Shown piece after piece: positions 16,632 to 25,098 of a DNA stretch of 64,000 nt. Source of the stretch: JAHEEM01 sp036396795 (lineage in GTDB: Bacteria > Pseudomonadota > Gammaproteobacteria > Steroidobacterales > Rariloculaceae). Every line of letters begins with the position of its first letter. The stretch's first letter is position 1. Below the pieces are notes generated by a model. That model saw only the letters and a list, made by a program, of their open reading frames with translations, was not told the origin of the DNA and made no database searches. Position numbers and translations under genes: made by a program. The stretch is taken from NCBI GenBank assembly GCA_036396795.1, contig DASWKF010000097.1:1-64000 (forward strand). Direction: 5' to 3'.

Positions 16632-17780
16632 TCAGCGACCGGTGAGTCTTTCGGCCGCCTGCTTCAAAGTATCCAGTTCCTTTGCGAAACAGAACCGAAT
16701 CAAACGACTCTCCGGAGGCTCGGCATAGAAGGCGGAAACCGGGATGACGGCGACGCCCCGATTTCGAGTGAGCCAATGGGCATACTCGTGGTCAGGGAGA
16801 TCGGATAGCTCGCCGTAGTCCGCGAGCTGGAAGTACGTGCCGAAGGAATGCCTCAACTTAAAACCGGATTCGCGCATTGCCAGTGTGAAGAAATCTCTCT
16901 TTTCCTGATAGAAGCTTCCCAACTGCAAATGGTGCTCCGGGCACCGTGCAAGAAAATCCGCAAGCGCATACTGCAGCGGAGTCGTGGTGGTGAACGTGTT
17001 GAACTGGTGCACGCGTCGGAACTCTGCGGTCAGCTCCGCACGGGCGACGCAGTAGCCCACTTTCCAACCTGTCGCGTGATAGGTCTTGCCGAATGAGAAC
17101 ACTGCGAAGCTCCGCTCGGACAACTCCTCGTGCGCGATCACAGTCTCATGGCTGCGGCCGTCGAAGACGATATGCTCGTAGACTTCATCGCTGAGGACGT
17201 AGCAGTCGTAAGGACGCAGGACGGCCGCGAGCTGGTCGTAATCGCGGCTGGTCAGGATCGAGCCCGTCGGATTGTGCGGCGAATTGATGATCACGAGCCG
17301 AGTTCGCTCGCTCACGACGGATCTCAGGCGCTCCCAGTCAATCGAGAATTCCGGCGGCAGCAACGGCAAGTGACGCGTCGTGCCTCCGGCAAGGGTTACG
17401 GCCGGCGCGTAGGAATCGTAAGCCGGGTCGAAGACGACCACCTCGTCGCCGGCGCGCACGACCGCGTGAATCGCACAGAACAACGCCTCTGTGGCGCCGC
17501 TCGTGACGGTAATCTCCGACACATGATCTCGTGTTACACCGTAGAGAGATACGAGCTTATGCTCGATCTGCTCGCGCAAGCTCACGACTCCGGCCATTGG
17601 AGGGTACTGATTGTGCCCGCTGCGCAGATGTTGGTTGACGAGCTCGAGCAAGGCTTCGGGAGGTTGGAAATCGGGGAACCCCTGGGATAAATTGAGCGCA
17701 CCCGTTTCCTCCGCCAAACGAGACATGATGGTGAATACGGTGGTGCCGACACCAGGCAGCTTGCTTTCGACCGGTCTCAT
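16632..17780 (-). CDS. Class I/II PLP aminotransferase, methionine aminotransferase (YbdL)-like
   Basis: A 382-residue fold-type I aminotransferase. LNLSQGFPDFQPP near the start, NSPHNPTG, SDEVYEH (PLP Asp/Tyr) and the Schiff-base lysine in S-F-G-K-T-Y-H-A-T-G-W-K are present; this lysine segment is typical of YbdL and kynurenine aminotransferase relatives. YbdL uses methionine with 2-oxo acids, and salvage from ketomethylthiobutyrate is one likely role. I chose the ATG at 17780 (MRPVESKLPGVG), since the codons from 17822 are not family-like. Substrate assignment is tentative. Confidence 0.85.
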   Translation of the reverse strand: MRPVESKLPGVGTTVFTIMSRLAEETGALNLSQGFPDFQPPEALLELVNQHLRSGHNQYPPMAGVVSLREQIEHKLVSLYGVTRDHVSEITVTSGATEALFCAIHAVVRAGDEVVVFDPAYDSYAPAVTLAGGTTRHLPLLPPEFSIDWERLRSVVSERTRLVIINSPHNPTGSILTSRDYDQLAAVLRPYDCYVLSDEVYEHIVFDGRSHETVIAHEELSERSFAVFSFGKTYHATGWKVGYCVARAELTAEFRRVHQFNTFTTTTPLQYALADFLARCPEHHLQLGSFYQEKRDFFTLAMRESGFKLRHSFGTYFQLADYGELSDLPDHEYAHWLTRNRGVAVIPVSAFYAEPPESRLIRFCFAKELDTLKQAAERLTGR

Positions 17781-17822
17781 GTCGCTACTGCCCCATCGCT
17801 CGTCGTCCGAAGCACGGTGCAC

Positions 17823-17888
17823 ATGCTAGCGAAGGTGCTTGTCCTCTTTGGTCTGGCGCTGCTTGCCGTCGGACTCGTTCTGCCGCTA
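17823..17888 (+). pseudogene. Possible remnant of a DUF2905 small membrane protein
   Basis: From an ATG at 17823 the plus strand reads a short hydrophobic N-terminus (MLAKVLVLFGLALLAVGLVL) that looks like the start of DUF2905 proteins (about 65-70 residues), but the expected GRLPGDI segment and second helix are absent and the frame runs on antisense to the OPT transporter gene. It may be a truncated leftover, or chance. Weak evidence: one hydrophobic segment of about 22 residues. Confidence 0.2.
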
Positions 17889-19799
17889 AGCCGCCGGTCT
17901 CGCGACGCGGTACAGACTCACTGCCAAGGCGCCGACGACGGCCAACCCGAGCATGGTCGGCAGCGTGAAGTCCATCGCGAGCACATCGGAATCACCGGAA
18001 ACGACGATCGGTACGGCCATGAATATCCCGATCAATGCTTCGCCGGTGATCAAGCCCGACGCAAACAACATACCGTTGCGCTGCGCAAGCGCGGCCCCGT
18101 CCCCCCCGGTGGCACGACCGCGCGTTGCCGCATACGCGACCAGGCCACCCAACCCGATCGCGACGCTGAGCTCCAGGGGCAGGTAGATTCCGACCGCGAC
18201 TGCGAGCACGGGAGTCCGCCAAGCCGTGCCACGCGTCTTCAGGTATTCGTCGACAACGATGATCGCGGTGCCGATGGCGGCTCCGAAGGCCACCATACCC
18301 CACGGCAAGCCTCCGCCGAAGACCCCCTGCGCGACCGACGCCATCAGCGTGGCCTGCGGCGCGAGCAGAGCGTCGGGCTGCTCCGGCGTCGGCACGCCGA
18401 TGCCGTAGGCCTGCAGCAGCAAATTGAGTATCGGCGCGACCACGAGCACGGCGCTGACGACGCCGACACCCTGCATGAGCTGCTGGCGCCACGGCGTCGC
18501 GCCGACGAGATAGCCGGCTTTGAGGTCTTGCAGATTGTCGCCCGCAATCGCTGCGGCACAGCACACGACCGCTCCGACCATGATCGCCGCCGGCGCCCCG
18601 TTCGCCGCGTCGCTACCCATGAGCCACAACAGCAGCAAGGACGTAAGTAGTATGGTCGCAATCGTGATGCCGGAGACGGGATTGTTCGACGAACCGACCA
18701 GGCCCGCCATGTAGCCCGCGACGGACGAGAACAGAAAACCCGCGACAACCATGATCACAGTCATCGCCAAGGCGACGCCGATATCGGAAACGATCGCCTG
18801 GTAGAGGATGAAGATAGGTAGGACGAAGACGGCGATGCCCACGAGCACCAGGCTCATCGGGGCATCGTGCTGGGTGTGATCGTAGCTCTCACCTGCCGTC
18901 GCGTGCCGCGCCCGCAAACCGGTGGTGACCCCCGAGATCAACGTCGAGCGCATCGAGATCAGCGCCCAGATGCCACCGACCAACATGGCGCCGACTCCGA
19001 GATAGCGGATCTTCGTGGTCCAAATGACGAAAGCCAGATCGCCGGCCGCCGTCCCTGCCTCGAATTGCGCCGCCAGCGTCGGATCACCGTCCAGTAACAG
19101 CGCGGAATAGATCGGGATCGCGACGTACCAGGAGATCGCGCCCCCGAGGAAAACCAGAGCGGCGATGTTCAAGCCGACGATATAGCCGACGCTGATCAGC
19201 GCGGGAGATAGATTCATGCCGATGTAGGCAATCGTGCTGCCCCCGACGTACGTCGCCGCCTGCGCCGTTCCCGACCATAGCCGCAAGCCCGTCTCGGCAA
19301 ACTTGGTCAAGCCTCCGAGAACTGCGGCGACCGCCAATAACTTCGCGCCCTTCCCCGAAGCGCCGACCCTCAAGACTTCGGCCGTCGCCGTGCCCTCGGG
19401 ATAGGCGAGCTGCGCCTCCACGACGAGCGATCGCCGCAGCGGTATCGAAAACAACACGCCGAGCAGTCCGCCCAGGCCCGCTATGACGCTCACCCACATG
19501 TAATCGAAAACGCTCCAGTAACCCAGGATGATCAGCGCGGGTATCGTGAAAATGACGCCGGCGGCAATCGATTCTCCCGCGGACGCCGCCGTCTGCACGA
19601 TATTGTTCTCGAGAATGTTGGACTCCCTGAAGAGCTTCAAGACGGCCATGGAGATCACCGCCGCCGGAATCGAGGCCGAGACGGTCAAACCCGCGAACAG
19701 GCCGAGATAGGCGTTGGCGCCGGCCAGCACGATCGAGAGAAAGATACCCAGCGCGATCGCCTTGACCGTAAGCTGCGGAAGCGGATGAGCTGCTGCCAT
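17886..19799 (-). CDS. OPT-family oligopeptide transporter
   Basis: A 637-residue inner-membrane protein with about 15 hydrophobic segments, typical in length for bacterial OPT transporters. Features include an N-terminal QLTVKAIALGIFLS, the NAYLGLFAGLTVSASIPAAV helix pair, and the central SSNNPVSGITIATIL loop characteristic of the family. OPT members import oligopeptides or metal-chelate complexes. It lies 71 nt downstream of the POT transporter in the same direction, so two unrelated peptide importers may share a transcript. Substrate not deducible. Confidence 0.9.
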   Translation of the reverse strand: MAAAHPLPQLTVKAIALGIFLSIVLAGANAYLGLFAGLTVSASIPAAVISMAVLKLFRESNILENNIVQTAASAGESIAAGVIFTIPALIILGYWSVFDYMWVSVIAGLGGLLGVLFSIPLRRSLVVEAQLAYPEGTATAEVLRVGASGKGAKLLAVAAVLGGLTKFAETGLRLWSGTAQAATYVGGSTIAYIGMNLSPALISVGYIVGLNIAALVFLGGAISWYVAIPIYSALLLDGDPTLAAQFEAGTAAGDLAFVIWTTKIRYLGVGAMLVGGIWALISMRSTLISGVTTGLRARHATAGESYDHTQHDAPMSLVLVGIAVFVLPIFILYQAIVSDIGVALAMTVIMVVAGFLFSSVAGYMAGLVGSSNNPVSGITIATILLTSLLLLWLMGSDAANGAPAAIMVGAVVCCAAAIAGDNLQDLKAGYLVGATPWRQQLMQGVGVVSAVLVVAPILNLLLQAYGIGVPTPEQPDALLAPQATLMASVAQGVFGGGLPWGMVAFGAAIGTAIIVVDEYLKTRGTAWRTPVLAVAVGIYLPLELSVAIGLGGLVAYAATRGRATGGDGAALAQRNGMLFASGLITGEALIGIFMAVPIVVSGDSDVLAMDFTLPTMLGLAVVGALAVSLYRVARPAA

Positions 19800-19870
19800 C
19801 GATAGTCCTCCTCGCGCGGCTCAGCGAGCCTTTCGTCCACGGGAACGAAAAAGTTGGCACCCGAAATGTT

Positions 19871-21370
19871 TCAGCGTCCGCCCTGCATCATGCGTCTTAG
19901 AGGTTTCGCGAGCAACGCCAATAGCACGCCAGAGCCAACCGTCGTCAGCACGATTTGCAGATACAGACCCGGCATTTCGTCGACGGCTTCGGCGTTGAAC
20001 TCACCCGCGATCAGGCCGGCGATGATGTACCCCAGCGAATTGGCGAGAAACCAAACGCCCATCATCTGACCGACGAAGCGCCGCGGCGCGAGGCGGCTGA
20101 CAGAGCTCAAGCCCACGGGGCTCAGCGCGAGCTCGCCCATCGTGTGCAGAAGATAAGTAAAGAACAACCAGGTCGGCAGAACCTGCTGGCCGCCCGCGAC
20201 TAGGCGGGAAGCACCGATCATCACGGCAAATCCCGAACCAAGAATCACGAGGCCGATCGCGAACTTCAACGGCGATGAAGGGTCGAGGTGCCTGCGGGCG
20301 AGCGCGATCCACAGCATCGAATAGAAGGGTGCGAGCAAAATGATCAATGCCGGATTCAAGGACTGAAACCAAGCGGCCGGTATCTCGAAGTTGCCGAACT
20401 GCCGGATCGTGTAGCGCTCGGCGAATAGATTCAGAGACGACCCCGCCTGCTCGAAGCCGGCCCAGAACATCGCGGCCGCGAGAAACAGCGTCAGTATCAC
20501 GATCACCCGGCCGCGCTCCTCCACCGTCAAGCCGCCGAACACGAACAGGCCGATGAAATAGACGATCGCCACGATCGCGATGAGGGTCGTCGTGCCCTGC
20601 GCCAGCCTCACCGCGTCGAATCGAATCGCTCCGCTGAGGCCGGCTGCGAGTAGCCCCAGCACGACGGCGACGCCGAGGCCGATCGCAAGCCAGGATTTCA
20701 GCCTGAACTGTCGGGTGTCCCTTCCTTGAACCACCGCGGGCGAGTATCCAGCCTCACCCAGGTGCTCTCGACTCAAGCGGTACTGGATGAGCCCGAAAAG
20801 CATGCCGACCCCGGCGGCGGCGAAGCCGTAGTGCCAGCTATCCCGCGCCAACCAGCCGCAGAGCAAAGGTCCGGCCGCAGCGCCGATGTTGATGCCCATG
20901 TAAAATATCGTGAATCCGGCATCCCGCCGTTCGTCGCCCTCCGGATACAGCTCGCCGACGAGCGCGCTGATATTCGGCTTCAAGAGTCCGGTGCCTATAG
21001 CGACGAGCACAAGCCCGAGGAAAAACGTGCCGATGCTCGGGACCGCAAGCGCGAAATGGCCGCACATGATGACAACGCCGCCGAGAAACACCGCCCGCTG
21101 GGCGCCGGTGAGCCGATCGGCGATCCAGCCGCCCGGCAACGCCAGAAGATAGGCTGCGGCCGTGTAGAGACCATAAACGGCGGTCGCTGTTTGGTCGGAG
21201 AATCCCAGACCACCGTTCTCGATCTGATCGACCATGAACAACACCAGCAGCGCCCGCATGCCGTAGTAGCTGAAACGCTCCCACATCTCCGTCATGAACA
21301 AGGTATACAGGCCTCTCGGATGACCGAGGATCTCGACCGCTTGAGCGCGCGGCGCCACGACGCTATTCAT
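19871..21370 (-). CDS. POT/PTR2 proton-dependent peptide transporter
   Basis: A 499-residue MFS-type di/tripeptide symporter. The first-helix signature E-M-W-E-R-F-S-Y-Y-G (ExxERFxYY) at about residues 28-37 is diagnostic and carries the proton-coupling residues; FYMGINIGAAAGPL is the PTR2 helix-5 signature. Twelve or more membrane helices are seen. Its start overlaps the tatC stop by 8 nt, so it is probably co-transcribed with tatABC. Also called DtpA-like. Confidence 0.92.
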   Translation of the reverse strand: MNSVVAPRAQAVEILGHPRGLYTLFMTEMWERFSYYGMRALLVLFMVDQIENGGLGFSDQTATAVYGLYTAAAYLLALPGGWIADRLTGAQRAVFLGGVVIMCGHFALAVPSIGTFFLGLVLVAIGTGLLKPNISALVGELYPEGDERRDAGFTIFYMGINIGAAAGPLLCGWLARDSWHYGFAAAGVGMLFGLIQYRLSREHLGEAGYSPAVVQGRDTRQFRLKSWLAIGLGVAVVLGLLAAGLSGAIRFDAVRLAQGTTTLIAIVAIVYFIGLFVFGGLTVEERGRVIVILTLFLAAAMFWAGFEQAGSSLNLFAERYTIRQFGNFEIPAAWFQSLNPALIILLAPFYSMLWIALARRHLDPSSPLKFAIGLVILGSGFAVMIGASRLVAGGQQVLPTWLFFTYLLHTMGELALSPVGLSSVSRLAPRRFVGQMMGVWFLANSLGYIIAGLIAGEFNAEAVDEMPGLYLQIVLTTVGSGVLLALLAKPLRRMMQGGR

Positions 21371-22160
21371 TCACGGTTTCCTCCGTTTCGGCTGGGCGCG
21401 CGTCGAGCACGCGGCAGAGTAGGAGGCCGCTCTCATAGAGCAGATAAATCGGCACCGCCAGCAACGTCTGCGAGATCGCGTCGGGCGGTGTTAAAAACAT
21501 GCCGGCGACGAACGCGCCGAGAAACACGTACGGGCGCGACTTGCGCAAGGTCTTGAGGTCGACCAAGCCGCTCCAAACCAGCATGACCGTCGCAATCGGC
21601 ACCTCGAAGGCCATGCCGAACGCGAAGAACAGGCCAAGGACGAAGTCCAGATAGGCGCTGATATCGGTCATCATCGTGACTCCCTCCGGGGCCACGGCGG
21701 CGAAGAACGCGAACATCAGCGGAAAAACGACGTAGTACGCGAATGCGACGCCGGCATAGAACAGCACGATGCTCGACAGCAGCAGAGGGAAGGCGAAGCG
21801 CTTTTCCGTACGATAGAGGCCGGGCGCGACGAACCGCCATATCTGATAGAGCACCACCGGCATCGCGAGGAACAACGCGACGAAAAAAGTCATCTTGAAA
21901 GGGGTCAGAAACGGCGACGCGACTTGGGTGGCGATCATGGTCGACCCGGCAGGCAGCTGCCGCATCAGTGGCGTCGCGACGGCCGTGAAGATGCTTTCGG
22001 AGAACGGAACGAGACAGAGAAAGACCAAAAGAACGGCGGCAGCCGACCGGAGCAATCGCGAGCGCAGCTCGACCAGATGGGATATCAGCGTACCTTCAGC
22101 GAGCTTTTCCTGCTCCCCACCGTCTACCGCGGGCTTTTGATCGGATCCCTCGGCGCTCAT
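21363..22160 (-). CDS. tatC: Sec-independent translocase subunit TatC
   Basis: A 265-residue six-helix membrane receptor for twin-arginine signal peptides. The cytosolic N-terminal loop has L-I-S-H-L-V-E-L-R-S-R-L with the conserved E-L-R, and FAFGMAFEVP is the family signature with the key glutamate. Its start overlaps the tatB stop (ATGA-type, 22157-22160). Downstream is the POT transporter, and the Tat-signal TRAP receptor is encoded 1.7 kb away. Confidence 0.95.
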   Translation of the reverse strand: MSAEGSDQKPAVDGGEQEKLAEGTLISHLVELRSRLLRSAAAVLLVFLCLVPFSESIFTAVATPLMRQLPAGSTMIATQVASPFLTPFKMTFFVALFLAMPVVLYQIWRFVAPGLYRTEKRFAFPLLLSSIVLFYAGVAFAYYVVFPLMFAFFAAVAPEGVTMMTDISAYLDFVLGLFFAFGMAFEVPIATVMLVWSGLVDLKTLRKSRPYVFLGAFVAGMFLTPPDAISQTLLAVPIYLLYESGLLLCRVLDARPAETEETVNE

Positions 22161-22519
22161 GTGCTCGCATCAGATTCAGTATGGCTCTTGCCACTCGAGG
22201 CTGAACCCTCTGCCGGTGTTTGAACCGCGTCGACGGTCTGCTCTTCGGCCGGATTGTCCGAGCTCGCGACTGACGACGCCTGCGGACCCGGCGGAGGAAT
22301 GATCTGGGAGCTTTTCGGGGGAGGTCTGTAGGAAGGTTTCTTCGGATCCTTCATCTCGAGCTCCCGCTCGAGCTGATAGCGCAGCTGGCTTGCCGTTCTG
22401 CGCGCGCGACTCACCCAACGGCCAAGCTGCGCGGCGATCCGAGGCAAGCGCTCCGGTCCCAGAACCATTAGACCGAGGCCGAAGATTAGAGCGATTTCCC
22501 AGAAACCGACATCGAACAT
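22157..22519 (-). CDS. tatB: Sec-independent translocase subunit TatB
   Basis: A 120-residue single-helix Tat subunit. It begins MFDVGFWEIALIFGLGLMVLGPERLP, the TatB signature with E at position 8 and G-P-E-R-L-P after the membrane helix, followed by an amphipathic helix and a low-complexity Pro/Ser tail. It sits 3 nt after tatA and overlaps tatC. Confidence 0.93.
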   Translation of the reverse strand: MFDVGFWEIALIFGLGLMVLGPERLPRIAAQLGRWVSRARRTASQLRYQLERELEMKDPKKPSYRPPPKSSQIIPPPGPQASSVASSDNPAEEQTVDAVQTPAEGSASSGKSHTESDAST

Positions 22520-22522
22520 CGG

Positions 22523-22765
22523 CTAGCCGCTCTGACTCTTATCCTTCTGCTCGGCGAACTCCGCGTCCGGCTTGCCGTCCTCAAGGCGTTTGGCATCCCG
22601 GTGTTCCTCGTCGTTTCGATCGTCGCTGTCCATCGCCTTGCGGAAGCTCTTGAGCGCGCCGCCCAAATCGCCTCCGATGCTCTTGAGTCGCTTGGTTCCG
22701 AAAATCAATACGACGATCAGCAGAACGATAAGCAATTGCCACATGCTTATGCCTCCTAATCCCAT
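22523..22765 (-). CDS. tatA: Sec-independent translocase subunit TatA
   Basis: An 80-residue pore-forming Tat subunit. It starts MGLGGISMWQLLIVLLIVVL, then F-G-T-K-R-L hinge and amphipathic helix, then a charged tail. First gene of tatABC; dtd lies 66 nt upstream in the same direction. Confidence 0.95.
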   Translation of the reverse strand: MGLGGISMWQLLIVLLIVVLIFGTKRLKSIGGDLGGALKSFRKAMDSDDRNDEEHRDAKRLEDGKPDAEFAEQKDKSQSG

Positions 22766-22831
22766 TTCATCCCTCCATCGCGGATACGAAAGGTCAATGA
22801 TACGCCAATCCTTGGTCTCAGCCGCGACCGC

Positions 22832-23296
22832 TCAAACGGGCGGCGGCACTCGCAACAGGAACGTCGCGGGACCTTCGTTGCAGAGCCGTACCTGCATGGT
22901 CGCTCCGAAAACTCCGCGCCCCGTTGGGATACCGGCAGCCGCAGCAGCGACCGCCAGGCGCTCGAACAGGGCCCGGCCCTGTTCGGCATCCGCTGCGCCC
23001 GAGAAGCCCGGCCGGTTCCCCTTTGCCGTGTCCGCCGCCAGAGTAAACTGGGGGACCAGCAGCAGAGCGCCGCCGGCCTCGCGAACATCGAGGTTCATGC
23101 GACCTCGTCGGTCCTCGAAAATCCTGAATCCGAGCAAGCGTTCCAGGAGCCGATCCGCCTCATGCTCGGCATCCCCACGTTCGACGGCGACCAGCACTAG
23201 CAGGCCATTGCCTATGGCTGCAGCGGTCCGGCCCGAGACGACCACGCTCGCCTCACTGACGCGTTGAACTAGTCCGATCACGTGCTTTCCCGTCAT
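22832..23296 (-). CDS. dtd: D-aminoacyl-tRNA deacylase
   Basis: A 154-residue editing enzyme that removes D-amino acids from tRNA. The two active-site motifs are seen as PQFTLAADT (family SQFTL, here Pro for Ser) and NEGPATFLL (family NxGPxT with the cross-subunit Gly-Pro). The Ser to Pro change in the first motif is unusual but the F-T-L core is kept. The start is uncertain by about five codons: ATG at 23296 or a GTG at about 23281 (VIGLVQRVSEA), which matches family N-termini better. First gene of the dtd-tatABC run. Confidence 0.9.
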   Translation of the reverse strand: MTGKHVIGLVQRVSEASVVVSGRTAAAIGNGLLVLVAVERGDAEHEADRLLERLLGFRIFEDRRGRMNLDVREAGGALLLVPQFTLAADTAKGNRPGFSGAADAEQGRALFERLAVAAAAAGIPTGRGVFGATMQVRLCNEGPATFLLRVPPPV

Positions 23297-23886
23297 CCAC
23301 TTTGACTGAGCGCATTATCCTCGGCAAGCGCCAGCGCCGCGCCGTTTGAGGCGGAAACGACGCGATTCGCGAGCCCCGCGCCCGCCCTGCCTGTGCCATA
23401 GTAGCCCTGGGTGGCCTCCCGGGACCGTCTGCGGCAAGGACGCGCGCAGCTGAGCGCTGGTCTCCCACAAGATAAATATCCCACGGGAATGCTGATATCC
23501 GAGTAATTTGTAGCATTCTTTCCCACTTTCGCGTCTCTCGTTACGGCCAGCGTCGTCCGGACGCGTTGGACATCTCGGAGAGCAGGGCACGAACCTGAAT
23601 TGGCGGGTTCGCAGCGAAAAAAGTGGGATAAATGCTCTCCCACTACGCCTCCTGCTACTGCCTCGACAGATAGCGACTTGAGGCAGCCGAGTCACCCCCA
23701 GTACCATGGAATATACGGAATACGGGATGACTTGATTCCCCCACCGGATTGTCGCGGCGTGGTGTGGAACGTACTCATTGACCCAAGGTCTCCTCCATAG
23801 CACGGTTGTCGAAGGATGGCGATTGCCGCACAGTGAATTTCTCTCCGCGGTACCGCGCGGCGGAGCCACTAGACTCGCAAGGTCCG
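23297..23886. other. Gene-free 590-bp region with TCCCAC repeats
   Basis: No convincing gene lies between dtd and the TRAP receptor gene, which diverge from here. The DNA is less GC-rich than its surroundings. It holds five TCCCAC/GTGGGA hexamers (23463, 23479, 23521, 23623 reversed, 23638), two of them next to GATAAAT, and a 7-bp inverted repeat CTGCCTC/GAGGCAG at 23658-23686. Open frames across it (e.g. minus strand 23315-23869) have no recognisable family and poor codon character. It may be an extended regulatory region or hold a small RNA or decayed gene. Confidence 0.5.
23622..23644. repeat. 7-bp inverted repeat AGTGGGA-N9-TCCCACT
   Basis: A perfect palindrome about 250 bp upstream of the TRAP receptor gene, 7-bp arms with a 9-nt spacer. 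Arms match the TCCCAC hexamer repeated singly at 23463, 23479 and 23521, so it looks like a dimeric operator with extra half sites. The regulator is not known. Confidence 0.45.
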
Positions 23887-24978
23887 ATGATCAGACGACG
23901 TGAATTGTTGATGGCGCTGGGGGCCGGCGCGGGCCTCGCCGCCTGCTCGCGACGAAACTCCGGCACTGCGGCCGCGAGCCGGACTCAAAGATTCTCCTGG
24001 AAGATGGTGACGACCTGGCCGCCGAACTTCCCCGGCCTGGGCACGGGCGCCAATACGGTCGCACGCTATCTCGAGGAGGCCAGCGGCGGACGCATACGCG
24101 TGCAGATTTATGCGGCGGGCGAGCTGATCCCGGCTTTCGAGGTTTTCGACGCCGTTTCCAGCGGTACTGCCGAGCTCGGCCACGGCGGCGCCTACTATTG
24201 GCGGGGCAAGTCCGAGGCGACTCAGTTTTTTTCGACCGTCCCCTTCGGGCTCAACACGCATGAGATGAATGCATGGCTCTACTACGGCGGCGGCATGCAG
24301 CTTTGGGAGGAGGTCTACGGGCAATTCAATCTGGTGCCGTTCGCCGCGGGCAACACCGGCGTTCAGATGGGCGGGTGGTTCAACCGCCCCGTCAATTCGA
24401 TGGCCGACTTGCGCGGCCTGAAAATGCGCATCCCCGGCATTGGAGGGGAAGTCTTGAGGCTCGCCGGCGGCACACCGGTGAACTTACCCGGGTCGGAGCT
24501 GTTCACGGCGCTGCAAACCGGCAGCATCGATGCGACCGAATGGGTCGGCCCGTATAACGACCTGGCTTTCGGTCTTCATCAGGCCGCGCGGTACTACTAC
24601 TACCCCGGCTGGCACGAGCCGGGGCCGACGATGGAGTGCATGGTCAACCGCGATGCCTACGAGGGCTTGCCCGACGATCTCAAGGCCGTCGTACGAATCG
24701 CCTGCCAGGCCGCCAACCTCGATATGACCGCCGAGTTCAATGCCCGTAACGCGAGCGCGCTGGAGCAATTGCGTTCGGATCCCTCCGTAGAGATTCGTTC
24801 CTTTCCCGAGGACGTGCTGGCGCGCCTCAAGACGCTAACGCTGCAGGTCATCGATGAGCTCACGGCCCGCGATGCTTTGGCTAATAAGGTATGGGAGTCC
24901 TACGGGGTTTTTCTCCGCAATGCCCGCTCCTGGCAACAGGTTTCGGAGCAAGCCTATGTCGATACGACCGATCTGTAG
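23887..24978 (+). CDS. TRAP transporter substrate-binding lipoprotein (DctP/TakP type)
   Basis: A 363-residue periplasmic receptor of a TRAP transporter. The start (MIRRRELLMALG) carries a twin-arginine motif and a lipobox G-L-A-A-C with Cys20, so it should be a Tat-exported lipoprotein. The body begins FSWKMVTTWPPNFPGLGTGA and has AGELIPAFEVFDAVSSG, as in the TakP subfamily that binds 2-oxo or hydroxy acids, with MRIPGIGGEV and Q-T-G-S-I-D-A-T-E-W-V-G carrying the ligand arginine and the TRAP helix signature. No permease gene adjoins it; the only TRAP permease pair is at 33-35 kb on the other strand. Confidence 0.9.
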   Translation: MIRRRELLMALGAGAGLAACSRRNSGTAAASRTQRFSWKMVTTWPPNFPGLGTGANTVARYLEEASGGRIRVQIYAAGELIPAFEVFDAVSSGTAELGHGGAYYWRGKSEATQFFSTVPFGLNTHEMNAWLYYGGGMQLWEEVYGQFNLVPFAAGNTGVQMGGWFNRPVNSMADLRGLKMRIPGIGGEVLRLAGGTPVNLPGSELFTALQTGSIDATEWVGPYNDLAFGLHQAARYYYYPGWHEPGPTMECMVNRDAYEGLPDDLKAVVRIACQAANLDMTAEFNARNASALEQLRSDPSVEIRSFPEDVLARLKTLTLQVIDELTARDALANKVWESYGVFLRNARSWQQVSEQAYVDTTDL

Positions 24979-25098
24979 CGCGACCGCCGCCGTCGGGTCG
25001 GATGAAAATGCTTCGGGGAGCCATGACTTGACGGCACCGCATCTGCTAACATGCACCGCGCGAGAACCCCAAATCCCCGGGGTGGGAGTAATTTTTAA

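Noticed and set aside
17817..18650. Long plus-strand frame opposite the OPT transporter
   Set aside because: Apart from its first ~22 hydrophobic residues (noted as a possible DUF2905 remnant) it is antisense shadow of the transporter gene.
23463..23643. CRISPR-like repeats from the TCCCAC hexamers
   Set aside because: Units are only 6 bp, irregularly spaced and in both orientations; not CRISPR.
23315..23869. Minus-strand 184-codon frame in the dtd-TRAP gap
   Set aside because: No family features, low-quality composition, and it contains the repeated TCCCAC elements; kept only as an unexplained region.
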